Source of the DNA: Candidatus Margulisiibacteriota bacterium
GTDB lineage: Bacteria; Margulisbacteria; WOR-1; O2-12-FULL-45-9
Assembly (NCBI GenBank): GCA_030018645.1
Contig: JASEHX010000009.1
Coordinates: 1-24,613 of the forward strand
Length of the DNA: 24,613 bases
Direction of reading: 5' to 3'
In this document: positions 14,939 through 22,424 of the stretch, piece after piece
Numbering within the stretch: the first letter of the stretch is position 1
Layout of the letters: each line of letters starts with the position of its first letter
Made by a program: the position numbers and the translations under genes
Notes under the pieces: generated by a model
Databases searched by the model: none
Seen by the model: only the letters and a program-made list of their open reading frames with translations
What the model was told of the DNA's origin: nothing

Positions 14939-15513
14939 GTAGCCCACTCCACCCCAAAAAATTCCGCGATCTCCGCCGACTTGGGATTTTTCATTACTTC
15001 CCGGGGATGTCCCTCTTGGACAATGGTAAAATTCAGCATGATCATCAAGTGGTCCGCCACGGCTGCAGCTTCAGCATGATTATGCGTTACCCAGATGGTT
15101 TCGATTTTATTTTCAATTATTATGGTTTTTAATTCCTTCCTTAGCCGGACCTGCGTTCTAAAATCTAGGTTAGCAAAAGGTTCATCTAAAAGCAGGACTT
15201 TGGGCTCCAAGACAAAAGCGCGGGCCAGGGCAACTTTTTGCGCTTCTCCGCCGGAAAGGGTCAAGGCCCGCCGCCCAGCCAGATGCGCAATTCCTAATTT
15301 GGTTAGCCAAACATTGACTGGCTGGTCAATATTTTTGGCTTTCCGAAATTTTAATCCGAGCGCAATATTTTCTCTGACTGTAAGGTCAAACAAAAGCGGT
15401 TCCTGAAAAACCATCGCCATCTGTCGATCAACGCAACCCACTTCCAATCCCATCAATCGCCTTAAGTAGGTGCTCTTGCCTGCCCCGTTCGGCCCCAACA
15501 ATGCCTTGATCAT
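14926..15513 (-). CDS. tupC: Tungstate ABC transporter ATPase, N-terminally short (TupC)
   Basis: This ATPase powers tungstate (or molybdate) import with TupA and TupB. The Walker A motif GPNGAGKST is at residues 7-15, the Q-loop glutamine at 37, the signature LSGGE at 86-90, Walker B VLLLDE at 106-111 and the switch histidine at 144. The protein has only 195 residues. The first two strands and the A-loop that normally precede Walker A are missing. The segment between Walker A and the Q-loop is also about 15-20 residues short. The upstream reading frame reaches a stop within 14 codons with no homology. It overlaps tupB by 4 bp (ATGA) and moeA by 13 bp. Confidence 0.88.
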   Translation of the reverse strand: MIKALLGPNGAGKSTYLRRLMGLEVGCVDRQMAMVFQEPLLFDLTVRENIALGLKFRKAKNIDQPVNVWLTKLGIAHLAGRRALTLSGGEAQKVALARAFVLEPKVLLLDEPFANLDFRTQVRLRKELKTIIIENKIETIWVTHNHAEAAAVADHLMIMLNFTIVQEGHPREVMKNPKSAEIAEFFGVEWATCFL

Positions 15514-16160
15514 ACCTGCCTCGCTCTCTGCTGGATGAGGGTTAATCCTAAATTAACGGAGAACGAGAGCGCCAGCAGCAGCAGGCCGAGAAGAACGGCT
15601 AGTTCAATCTCGCCGCGTTGCGATTCCAGCACAATGGCAGTCGTCATCACCCGCGTTTGTCCTTTGATGTTGCCGCCCACCATCATCACCGCGCCGACCT
15701 CGGAAATAATACCGCCGAAGCCCGCCATGACCGCGGCAAAAAGCGACAACCGGGTTTCCCTGATCAACAGCCAGGCCTTTTGCCAGCCCTGGGCGCCCAG
15801 GGCTTCTGCCTGCCATTTGTATTTTTGCGGAACCGACTGGATGGCCGCCAGGGTCAGGCCGGCAATGATTGGCGTAGCAAGTATTACCTGGGCAATGATC
15901 ATGGCCGCCGGGGTATAGATCAGGTTAAAAAATCCTAAAGGCCCGCCGCGCCAGAGGAAAAGCAAGACCAGCAATCCCACAACTACCGGCGGCAAGCCCA
16001 TGCCGGTGTTGATTACCCCGATAACCAGTTTCCTGGCTGGAAACTCATGCAAGGCCACAAATACTCCCAAGCTGACGCCGACCAGGATTGAGATCAAAAG
16101 GGCCGTCCCGGAAACCTGCAGGGTTGTAATAATTATGGCTATAACATCTTGGCTAATCAT
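15510..16160 (-). CDS. tupB: Tungstate ABC transporter permease (TupB)
   Basis: The permease forms the membrane channel of the TupABC importer. It has five to six hydrophobic segments and the binding-protein-dependent permease signature around EALGAQGWQKAWLLIRETR, the coupling helix contacting TupC. GMGLPPVVVGLLVLLFLWRGGPLG and FGGIISEVGAVMMVGGNIKGQTRVMTTAIVLESQRGE are strongly TupB-like. I start it at the ATG at 16160 because the protein then begins with the first membrane helix. An upstream in-frame ATG at 16211 would add 17 residues and a longer overlap with tupA (8 bp with the chosen start). Its stop overlaps tupC. Confidence 0.93.
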   Translation of the reverse strand: MISQDVIAIIITTLQVSGTALLISILVGVSLGVFVALHEFPARKLVIGVINTGMGLPPVVVGLLVLLFLWRGGPLGFFNLIYTPAAMIIAQVILATPIIAGLTLAAIQSVPQKYKWQAEALGAQGWQKAWLLIRETRLSLFAAVMAGFGGIISEVGAVMMVGGNIKGQTRVMTTAIVLESQRGEIELAVLLGLLLLALSFSVNLGLTLIQQRARQV

Positions 16161-16977
16161 AATCAAGAATAAAAATTGGTCCCCCAAATCGTTCTTTTCC
16201 AAAATTAGCAATCAATTTCTTAGCTGCCGGAGAGGAAATGAAGTCCGCAAAGCGTTTAGCTCCGTCAGCCTTGACTTTAGGATGCCGCTTCGGATTGACT
16301 TCGATCATATGGTATGGATTTAAAAGCGGTTTATCTCCTTCACGTAAAATGACCAGCTTGATCCGGTTTTTAAAACTTAAATAGGTCGCGCGATCGGCCA
16401 GGGTATAGGCATTTTTCTGGTCCGCAATTAAGAGGGTGGCTCCCATTCCTTGGCCGGTTTCAATGTAGCATTGGTTTGAGATAATTGCATCCGCATCCGG
16501 CCAGAGGGAAAGCTCTTTTGCGTGTGTGCCTGACTTGTCCCCGCGGGAAACAAAGAGTGAACCAGCAGCTGCAATTTTCTTGAATGCTTCTCCGATTGAT
16601 TTGGACGCAGCCGCGGAAGCTGGATCATTTGATGGTCCCAGCAAAACAAAATCGTTGTGCATTACCGCCCGGCGGCTGGTCCCGTTGCCCTCTGCCATAA
16701 ATTTTTCTTCATCTTTGGGCGAATGGACCAGTAGGATATCCGCCTCGCCGCGCCGCCCCATTTCCAGCGCCATGCCCGAACCCACGCCAATCACCTTGAC
16801 CTTGATCCCGGTTTGCTTTTCAAAAGGCGGGATGAGCGCATCCAGCAAGCCAGAATCAACCGTACTGGTAGTGGTGGCTAATATTATTGACCTCACTGCC
16901 CATAAAGGATTGATGGTTAAAGCAATCAATAGAAACAACAATCCGAGCCGAAGAAACACTTGAAACTGTTTTCGCAT
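16153..16977 (-). CDS. tupA: Tungstate-binding periplasmic protein (TupA)
   Basis: TupA is the periplasmic binding protein that captures tungstate for TupBC. Residues 1-30 form a signal peptide (MRKQFQVFLRLGLLFLLIAL, then TINPLWA). The mature protein opens with the oxyanion-binding TTTSTVDSGLL. Further hallmarks are GVGSGMALEMGRRGEADILLVHSP, VMHNDFVLLGP, SRGDKSGTHAKE and GQGMGATLLIADQKNAYTLADRATYL. These features favour tungstate over ModA-type molybdate proteins, though specificity is not proven by sequence. A GGAAAGGAG ribosome-binding site (16983-16991) fixes the start at 16977, ten codons inside the longest frame. It is probably cotranscribed with the porin upstream, with a structured leader between. 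Confidence 0.93.
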   Translation of the reverse strand: MRKQFQVFLRLGLLFLLIALTINPLWAVRSIILATTTSTVDSGLLDALIPPFEKQTGIKVKVIGVGSGMALEMGRRGEADILLVHSPKDEEKFMAEGNGTSRRAVMHNDFVLLGPSNDPASAAASKSIGEAFKKIAAAGSLFVSRGDKSGTHAKELSLWPDADAIISNQCYIETGQGMGATLLIADQKNAYTLADRATYLSFKNRIKLVILREGDKPLLNPYHMIEVNPKRHPKVKADGAKRFADFISSPAAKKLIANFGKERFGGPIFILDYD

Positions 16978-17031
16978 GCTTTCTCCTTTCCAAACACGGG
17001 AGGCCAAGCCATTTCTAGCTCAACCCTATCG

Positions 17032-17069
17032 TCCCACCGCCCTATCTTGAAAGACTTAGGCCAATGGGA
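17032..17069 (-). other. 38-nt hairpin in the porin-tupA intergenic leader
   Basis: The RNA from the minus strand folds into one long hairpin. TCCCATTG pairs with CGGTGGGA (with G-U pairs), then CCTA with TAGG, then TCTT with AAGA around a short loop. The outer arms are 17069-17062 and 17039-17032. It lies between the porin stop (17089) and the tupA ribosome-binding site. No T-run follows, so it does not look like a simple terminator. It could be an mRNA-processing or protection element, or part of a larger regulatory RNA. Confidence 0.5.
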
Positions 17070-17088
17070 TCGGAGTTTATCGCATCCA

Positions 17089-18144
17089 CTATATCAAGGT
17101 CTGCAATTCTAACAGCAGAACATTATTATTGATCTGCGTTGTTTCTTCCCCTACAATGTTATAATTTAAGACTAATTTTGAATCTCTGTTCATTTGGCAA
17201 CTGCCGCCAATTATCAAAGTATTGACAATGTTCCCGGTAACCGCCGTATTAGGATCATAAATTTCATACCTTACCAGCGGTTCAAAGCTAGCCACTAGGC
17301 AGGTTGCCTGGATATAGCTGTCCTGCACCTTGGCGGAAGCCGCGATATTCTGGCCTAACACATATTCAGCTATAACCTGGTAGGGCATATTGTTCCACTC
17401 AACATAGAGCCCAATATCTTTTTTAGAGGTTTCAGCCGAAGCTGTGCCGGCCGCGCCCAAATAACCGGAAAGGCAAACATCCATAAAATTGTTTTTGTAA
17501 TTTAGCCGTCCGCAGAGATCTTTTGTTTTATTGGTATCTGCCGTCCCGGCGCCGTTAACAATCGCGCCGTCATAATAAAACCCGGTTAAATAGGGGACCG
17601 CTCCCATAACCCGCATCCCGTAATCACGGGCGGAAACCATCGTGTTGTAATAGGTCGGATTTAGGCCGGTGCCGTAAATTGTCTTGTATTTTGCCGAATC
17701 ATAAGCAAATGGGACCAAAAATTGGCCTACTTTAAGGTTGTTGAGATATAAGGCCGGAAATTTCATTTCTACATAAGCATCAGCCATAGCAACCGTGCCG
17801 CCGGTTGAAAGCCCGGCGAAATCGGGTTGGATTAAAAATAACATATTCGGTGCAATGTCGGCGGTAAGTTTAATGCGCGCACGGGATAAGCTGAACGAAT
17901 CCGGCTGATTAGCCGCTTCATTAAAAGTGTAGCGCACCCGCAATGAGCCGGAAAGATTTGTCTTTCTCATAAATCCGGGGATCGATACGGTCTCGGACGT
18001 TATCCTGGTTGGAACACACCCATCCGACCCTATTGCCGCTGGCACAGCCGCCGGCGTTTTTTTGAGACTTTTCTCTGGTTTGGCCGCAAGTGAAACTGAA
18101 GCTAAGCAAATTAACAGCAACCCGATCAATAGATTTTTTTTCAT
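17089..18144 (-). CDS. Outer-membrane porin, phosphate-selective porin O/P-like
   Basis: The protein starts with a signal peptide (MKKNLLIGLLLICLASVSLA, cut before AKPEK). After a short linker it continues as alternating beta-strand sequence typical of porins, beginning with LSGSLRVRYTFNEA. SFSLSRARIKLTADIAPNMLFLIQPDF and AYVEMKFPALYLNNLKVGQFLVPFAYDSAK match the opening of the OprO/OprP (PF07396) family, whose members pass oxyanions. I start it at the ATG at 18144 because GGAAAGGGA lies just upstream; an in-frame ATG at 18159 falls before that site. Its place ahead of tupABC suggests an oxyanion channel for tungstate or molybdate, which is inference. It implies an outer membrane. Confidence 0.8.
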   Translation of the reverse strand: MKKNLLIGLLLICLASVSLAAKPEKSLKKTPAAVPAAIGSDGCVPTRITSETVSIPGFMRKTNLSGSLRVRYTFNEAANQPDSFSLSRARIKLTADIAPNMLFLIQPDFAGLSTGGTVAMADAYVEMKFPALYLNNLKVGQFLVPFAYDSAKYKTIYGTGLNPTYYNTMVSARDYGMRVMGAVPYLTGFYYDGAIVNGAGTADTNKTKDLCGRLNYKNNFMDVCLSGYLGAAGTASAETSKKDIGLYVEWNNMPYQVIAEYVLGQNIAASAKVQDSYIQATCLVASFEPLVRYEIYDPNTAVTGNIVNTLIIGGSCQMNRDSKLVLNYNIVGEETTQINNNVLLLELQTLI

Positions 18145-18184
18145 GTTTTCCCTTTCCATCTTTGATTGACCTAATTCGGAACTA

Positions 18185-18277
18185 TTCAGCCCTCACCCCG
18201 CTAATACTAAAGCTCCCTCCCCTCTCCCACTGGGAGAGGGGGGCATCCTCAAGGTAAGCGGGTGAGGGATGCCTGAA
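18185..18277. repeat. REP/MITE-like nested inverted repeat in the porin leader
   Basis: The outer arms are TTCAG at 18185-18189 with CCCTCACCCCGC (18190-18201), against GCGGGTGAGGG (18258-18268) and CTGAA (18273-18277). An inner perfect hairpin pairs CCCCTCTCCCA (18219-18229) with TGGGAGAGGGG (18231-18241) around one base. This C/T- and G/A-rich design resembles repetitive extragenic elements seen in many bacterial genomes. It lies inside the predicted 5' untranslated leader of the porin operon. Confidence 0.7.
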
Positions 18278-18292
18278 CAATTACCCTAATTC

Positions 18293-18321
18293 AGTATACC
18301 AAAAAACAAACACCCTTACAA
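18293..18321 (-). promoter_or_regulatory. Predicted promoter of the porin-tup-moa operon
   Basis: On the minus strand TTGTAA (18321-18316) and TATACT (18298-18293) are 17 bp apart. The start point would be near 18286, giving a leader of about 142 nt that contains the REP-like hairpin. The weak -35 box fits a promoter that needs an activator at the palindrome just upstream. Confidence 0.55.
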
Positions 18322-18332
18322 ACCTTTTTCCT

Positions 18333-18360
18333 GGATTATGTGAATTGTTTCACATAATCC
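18333..18360. promoter_or_regulatory. CRP/FNR-type palindrome upstream of the porin operon
   Basis: A perfect inverted repeat with 12-bp arms: GGATTATGTGAA at 18333-18344 and TTCACATAATCC at 18349-18360, with a 4-bp spacer. The core TGTGA-N6-TCACA is the CRP consensus and is shared by relatives such as HcpR. Its centre lies about 60 bp upstream of the predicted porin transcription start, the place of a class I activator site. It overlaps the fdhD stop codon. Lack of a T-run argues against a terminator. Confidence 0.6.
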
Positions 18361-19126
18361 TGTCTTTAGCCGAATAAACATTCATCCTTTTTCCCCTGGC
18401 AAAGCCAACTAAGGTCATCCCCATTTCCTGTGCGATTCGAATTGCTAGATCAGTCGGCGCGGAAGGCGAAACAATGATGGGCACATCCCGTTTTAAGGCC
18501 TTGATTACGATCTCGGAGGTGAGCCGCCCGCTGGTTAGGAGTAAGCGATCCCTAAGACCAACCCCTTCCCACAACGCTTCCCCAAATATCTTGTCCAGCG
18601 CGTTATGCCGTCCTAGATCTTCGGCAAATAATAATATTTTCTCGCCGTCAGAAAGGGCGGCGCTGTGCACTCCGCCGGTTTCCTTGAAAAGCTCTGATTT
18701 CTTTTGGAATTCATTGATTAAAGACAATATTTTATCCGCAGAAATTTTAATTTGAGATTCATTGTTTCGGCACTGGCTGAAGTCCTTATAATCAAAAAAA
18801 GTCATTCCCTTGCCGCAGCCGGAAGTGATGATGCGCCGGCCGAAGATGGTTTCTATTTCGACTTTCTTTATATCTTTGATCTTGATCCTGACGGTGGTGA
18901 TCTTTTTATCAAGCAGGATCGATTCAATATCTTCTTTGGAGCTGATAAATCCTTCTGAAAGTAAAAAACCAATCGCGAGAAAATCCATCTTATCTGGACT
19001 GCACAGCAGGGTAATAAGCTGTTCCTCGTTCAAAACAATCGTCAGCGGGACCTCAACGGCAGCAACGTCGTCGATTTCCTCTGGCTTTCCTTCCCTATAC
19101 TTGGTTATTTTTACTGGTTCTTTCAT
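18350..19126 (-). CDS. fdhD: Formate dehydrogenase accessory sulfurtransferase
   Basis: FdhD passes sulfur from a cysteine desulfurase to the metal-pterin cofactor, which formate dehydrogenase needs for activity. The 258-residue protein shows VEVPLTIVLNEEQLITLLCSP, FLAIGFLLSEGFI, the loop TSGCGKG (C104), TGGVHSAAL, AEDLGRHNALDKIFGEAL and LLTSGRLTSEIVIKA, then VGFARGKRMNVYS at the end, all family hallmarks. The active loop has one cysteine (C104-G-K-G107) where E. coli FdhD has a CxxC. It overlaps mobA by 32 bp and ends the formate dehydrogenase operon. Confidence 0.95.
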   Translation of the reverse strand: MKEPVKITKYREGKPEEIDDVAAVEVPLTIVLNEEQLITLLCSPDKMDFLAIGFLLSEGFISSKEDIESILLDKKITTVRIKIKDIKKVEIETIFGRRIITSGCGKGMTFFDYKDFSQCRNNESQIKISADKILSLINEFQKKSELFKETGGVHSAALSDGEKILLFAEDLGRHNALDKIFGEALWEGVGLRDRLLLTSGRLTSEIVIKALKRDVPIIVSPSAPTDLAIRIAQEMGMTLVGFARGKRMNVYSAKDRIM

Positions 19127-19682
19127 GCCGCTTTAATTCCATCAGATGGTTGATGTTGCAAAAAGATTTCAGCTCTGGATCGGCTTTCTTTAATTCTTCT
19201 TCGGGGACAAATTTGATATCGATCTTTTCATAAAGCGAGCTGATCTTATACTGCCCCACCCCGATCATTTCTTCCATTGCCGCCAGGCATTGCCGGGAAT
19301 AAACCGCCAACAGCGGTTCGGGAAAACCCTTTACTACCGGCACTACGGCGTTATAGCCGGTTATAGCAATAAGATAGGCGGCTAATTCTGGCTTGATCAA
19401 AGGCATATCGCAGGCAACGATAAAGTTCAACGCTTCATTCGAATAGGTGAGGCCGGCGTGTAATCCGCCCAGCGGGCCGATGTTCTTATAGATATCCGCC
19501 GCCACCAGGCAGCCAAGTTTCGCGTAATTATTTGGATGATTGGTTACAATTATATGTTTACGAAAGAGCATCCCCAAAGCCGAAAGGATCCTTTCGATAA
19601 TGGGAACGCCCTCAAATTTTACCAACGCCTTATCTTTCCCAAACCGGCTGGATTTCCCGCCGGCAAGAATGACAAGGTTCAT
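19095..19682 (-). CDS. mobA: Molybdenum cofactor guanylyltransferase
   Basis: MobA attaches GMP to the metal-pterin cofactor, making the dinucleotide form used by DMSO-reductase-family enzymes such as the formate dehydrogenase encoded upstream. The 195 residues match the family. The nucleotide-binding LAGGKSSRFGKDKALVKFEG is at the N-terminus, with GPLGGLHAGL, VACDMPLIKPEL (metal-binding aspartate) and VVPVVKGFPEPLLAVYS following. Its start directly follows the focA stop and its end overlaps fdhD by 32 bp. CTP-using homologues exist, but the context of a bis-MGD enzyme favours guanylyl transfer. Confidence 0.93.
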   Translation of the reverse strand: MNLVILAGGKSSRFGKDKALVKFEGVPIIERILSALGMLFRKHIIVTNHPNNYAKLGCLVAADIYKNIGPLGGLHAGLTYSNEALNFIVACDMPLIKPELAAYLIAITGYNAVVPVVKGFPEPLLAVYSRQCLAAMEEMIGVGQYKISSLYEKIDIKFVPEEELKKADPELKSFCNINHLMELKRHERTSKNNQV

Positions 19683-20531
19683 CTATTTTGTTTCGCAGGC
19701 AGTTTCACGCAGATACGCAAATGCATAAATTGCACCCACAAAAACCGCCCCGCCGACAATATTGCCAAGCGTAACCGGGATAAGGTTATTATAAACAAAC
19801 CCGCTCCAGGTCAAATTGGCTAATTTTTCCCCAGCCAAACCAGAAGCGGCAACCACTGCCGCGTTGCTTTTTAGCAGCAGCCCCATCGGGATAAAATACA
19901 TGTTCGCCACGCTGTGCTCAAAACCGGAAGCAACGAAGGCCATGATCGGGAAAAAGATGGCAAAAATCTTTCCAACTACATCTTTGCTGGCCAGCGCCAG
20001 CCATATGGCTAAACATACCAGCCAGTTACAGCCGATGCCGCGGGCAAAGGCCTCAACCCAAGTTATGTTAACCTTGGCCGTCGCTATAGATAAAGCGGAA
20101 GCGCCTACTCCCAATTGGTTAATGGCCCAGAGGCCGGAATAAAACATGATATAAACCAAGAGCAGAGAGCCGATAAAATTGGCCAGGTAAACTACAACCC
20201 AATTTTTTAGCATGTCCAGCCAGCTGACTTCGCCTTTGATCACGCCGGTTAAAATCAGATTATTGCCGGTAAAAAGCTCGGCGCCGCCGATAACTACCAG
20301 CATAAGGCCGACGCTAAAGACCGCACCTCCCAAAAACCGGGCAAATCCCATGCCGACATATTTTGCTAAATCGTGGGTCACCATGGTCATTAGCTCGGCT
20401 CCAAAGCCGATATATGCCCCCGCTAATATGCCCAGCAAAACAATTGAAATAAAACTCAAAGAACATTTTTTCTTTCCAACCGTAACCAAACTTTGTGCTA
20501 TTTCCTGCGGAGTATTAAAACCGTTAGACAT
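19683..20531 (-). CDS. focA: Formate/nitrite transporter (FocA family)
   Basis: FocA channels move formate across the inner membrane. The protein has six membrane segments and the family signatures: AGAYIGFGAEL early, GGAELFTGNN in the second slit, RGIGCNWLVCLAIWLA, and GFEHSVANMYFIPMGLLL with the central conserved histidine. An AGGAGG eight bases upstream (20540-20545) fixes the start at the ATG at 20531; the in-frame GTG at 20540 is within that site and is rejected. It lies between the flavoprotein subunit and mobA, so formate rather than nitrite is the likely substrate. Confidence 0.95.
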   Translation of the reverse strand: MSNGFNTPQEIAQSLVTVGKKKCSLSFISIVLLGILAGAYIGFGAELMTMVTHDLAKYVGMGFARFLGGAVFSVGLMLVVIGGAELFTGNNLILTGVIKGEVSWLDMLKNWVVVYLANFIGSLLLVYIMFYSGLWAINQLGVGASALSIATAKVNITWVEAFARGIGCNWLVCLAIWLALASKDVVGKIFAIFFPIMAFVASGFEHSVANMYFIPMGLLLKSNAAVVAASGLAGEKLANLTWSGFVYNNLIPVTLGNIVGGAVFVGAIYAFAYLRETACETK

Positions 20532-20555
20532 TATATTCACCTCCTCTTATTGTCT

Positions 20556-21374
20556 TTAAAATTCCCTCGTCATCAATTTCATCTCTGCACAAGTAAACAC
20601 CGGGCCGTCAAGACAAACATATTTGGGCCCAATATTGCAGTGGTTGCACTTGCATACCCCGCATTTCATATGCCGCTCAAGCGTGGAAATAATGTGATCA
20701 TCAGCAAAACCCAGGATCGTCAAATCTTTCAGCACAAAAGGGATCATCACCGGCGGCCCGCAAACTATTGCCTTGGTAGTTTTGGTATTAACTTTGGCTT
20801 TCGGCAAAAGCGTCGTGACCAACCCAACGTTCCCGTCGCAAAGGTTTTCGCCCATATCCACGGTCGTAATGACCTGGGCGCTTTTTCTCCAACCCGCCTT
20901 TAACTCCTCTTTAAAAACCATGTCATCATAAGTGCGCGCGCCGTAAAGGATGGTTATCTTCCCAAAATCAGCCTTTTTCTCCAGCACATAATTAATCAGC
21001 GACCGCAAAGGCGCCAGCCCAATCCCCCCTCCTACAAATAAAAGGTCAAACCCCTTGAGAGAGTCCGCTGAAAAACCATTCCCGTACGGTCCGCGCAAGC
21101 CGATCTCATCGTCAATTTTCATTTTATGCAGTTCAGCCGTTAAACTGCCGACGCATTTCACGGCAAACTCGATGCTCCCCTTCTGGGTTGGGCTTGAAGT
21201 AATCGAAATTGGCGCTTCGCCGTGTCCAAAGACCGAAAGCATAAAAAACTGGCCGGGCTTATAAGCGGTAAATTTTTCGGGATCTTTGAATTCAATTGTG
21301 AATAATTTCACATCCGGCGTTTCCTGCGCTATTTTCTTGATCACGGCTATTTGGGGTAAATAAAGGTTTTCCAT
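20556..21374 (-). CDS. NAD(P)H/FAD electron-transfer subunit (sulfhydrogenase gamma / HydG-AsrB type)
   Basis: The protein belongs to the ferredoxin-reductase-like family that includes sulfhydrogenase gamma, anaerobic sulfite reductase B and dihydroorotate dehydrogenase electron-transfer subunits. An FAD domain (KPGQFFMLSVFGHGEAPISITSS, residues 39-61; GLRGPYGNGF, 92-101) is followed by the NAD(P) domain (LLFVGGGIGLAPLRSLI, then ILYGARTYDDMVF and IVCGPPVM). A C-terminal 2Fe-2S site has C238, C243, C246 and C254. It would exchange electrons with NAD(P)H for the formate dehydrogenase subunit through the iron-sulfur subunit. The start ATG directly follows the stop of the upstream gene. NAD versus NADP preference is not evident. 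Confidence 0.88.
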   Translation of the reverse strand: MENLYLPQIAVIKKIAQETPDVKLFTIEFKDPEKFTAYKPGQFFMLSVFGHGEAPISITSSPTQKGSIEFAVKCVGSLTAELHKMKIDDEIGLRGPYGNGFSADSLKGFDLLFVGGGIGLAPLRSLINYVLEKKADFGKITILYGARTYDDMVFKEELKAGWRKSAQVITTVDMGENLCDGNVGLVTTLLPKAKVNTKTTKAIVCGPPVMIPFVLKDLTILGFADDHIISTLERHMKCGVCKCNHCNIGPKYVCLDGPVFTCAEMKLMTREF

Positions 21375-22424
21375 CTATGTTCCTCTGGTTAGGATGCTCC
21401 GGGTGACCCGGGCCATATCGATTTTGCCCGGACAAGTGGTGGTACAGCGCCCGCAGCCCACACAACCCCTTTCGCCGAATTTATCAAACTCATAATAAAG
21501 CTTGTGGTAATAGCGGCGCATGAAGCGGTCTTTCTTTTCCCCGCGCGGGTTGTGTCCGCCGGCCATGTTGGTATAACCGGCAAACGTGCAGTTGTCCCAG
21601 GTGCGGATGCGGAACCCTTCATCTTCGCTGACCTCTTTATCAACTACATTGAAGCAGATACAGCAAGGGCAAACGTAGGAACAGCCGCCGCAATTCTGAC
21701 AGCGTTTGGCCATGTTCTCCCACAGCATATCCGGCACTTCGTCTTTTTTTAATTTCTCCGTTACCGAACGCTGGTCGACATAGGTGTGAAACATTCCCTT
21801 TGATTCCAGCAGCAGTTCAAATCGCTTTTTGTCAGCATCGCTGGGAGCGGCTTTGAACAAATGTTGATATTTGCCTTCCGTCAGCGCCTTGCCCTTCTCC
21901 GACCCGACCTCAACCAGGTATTGGTCGCCAAAATCAATCAACTGAATATCAAAATTCTCTTTAGCAAAAGGCCCGGCATCTGCATAAACGCAGAAACAAT
22001 TGACGCCCGGCTGGTTGCAGGCAATGGTAACGATGGTCGTTTGTTCCCGTCGTTTAAGATAGTAGATGTCGTTTAATCCGTCGGCGGTGTTCCATTTATC
22101 GCAAAATGAAAGGGCGGCATTGTCGCAGGGCCTGACGCCGAAGATCACCCTTTTCATTTCAGAAACCACCGGCTCAACCTGTATTCCGCCGGGACCTCTT
22201 TTGTACTTTAATATCTTGTCCATTTGGGGAAAGAAAAAGCGTTTGATTGACATCCAGGGCGGCGCTTCATACGGGCCAAGGAATGCCTCGTCAGCAGAAT
22301 CAATAAATTCATAAAACAGATCGCCGTGGGACTGTTCCGGCGCGATGACTTTGGTCTCTTCAAGCATTGCCGTCAGCCAGGGCTTAATCTTTTCCTTATC
22401 TATGGCTTTTACTTCCAGCATCAT
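21375..22424 (-). CDS. Iron-sulfur electron-transfer subunit (sulfhydrogenase beta / HydB-AsrA type)
   Basis: The protein resembles sulfhydrogenase beta and anaerobic sulfite reductase A subunits, which carry two 4Fe-4S clusters between the catalytic subunit and the flavoprotein. Cluster motifs are C242, C245, C248 and C252 (CQNCGGCSYVC) and C321, C324, C327 and C331 (CVGCGRCTTTC). The N-terminal half contains GVRPCDNAAL (C100) and CNQPGVNCFC (C136, C143, C145), also typical of this family and possibly ligands of another centre. At 349 residues the length is normal. It overlaps fdhA by 1 bp (TAATG) and is followed at once by the flavoprotein gene, so the three products are probably one complex. 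Confidence 0.85.
   Translation of the reverse strand: MMLEVKAIDKEKIKPWLTAMLEETKVIAPEQSHGDLFYEFIDSADEAFLGPYEAPPWMSIKRFFFPQMDKILKYKRGPGGIQVEPVVSEMKRVIFGVRPCDNAALSFCDKWNTADGLNDIYYLKRREQTTIVTIACNQPGVNCFCVYADAGPFAKENFDIQLIDFGDQYLVEVGSEKGKALTEGKYQHLFKAAPSDADKKRFELLLESKGMFHTYVDQRSVTEKLKKDEVPDMLWENMAKRCQNCGGCSYVCPCCICFNVVDKEVSEDEGFRIRTWDNCTFAGYTNMAGGHNPRGEKKDRFMRRYYHKLYYEFDKFGERGCVGCGRCTTTCPGKIDMARVTRSILTRGT

Noticed and set aside
18333..18360. Rho-independent terminator after fdhD
   Set aside because: The hairpin is perfect but AT-rich in its outer arms and is not followed by a T-run on either strand; its CRP-like core and distance to the porin promoter fit an operator better.
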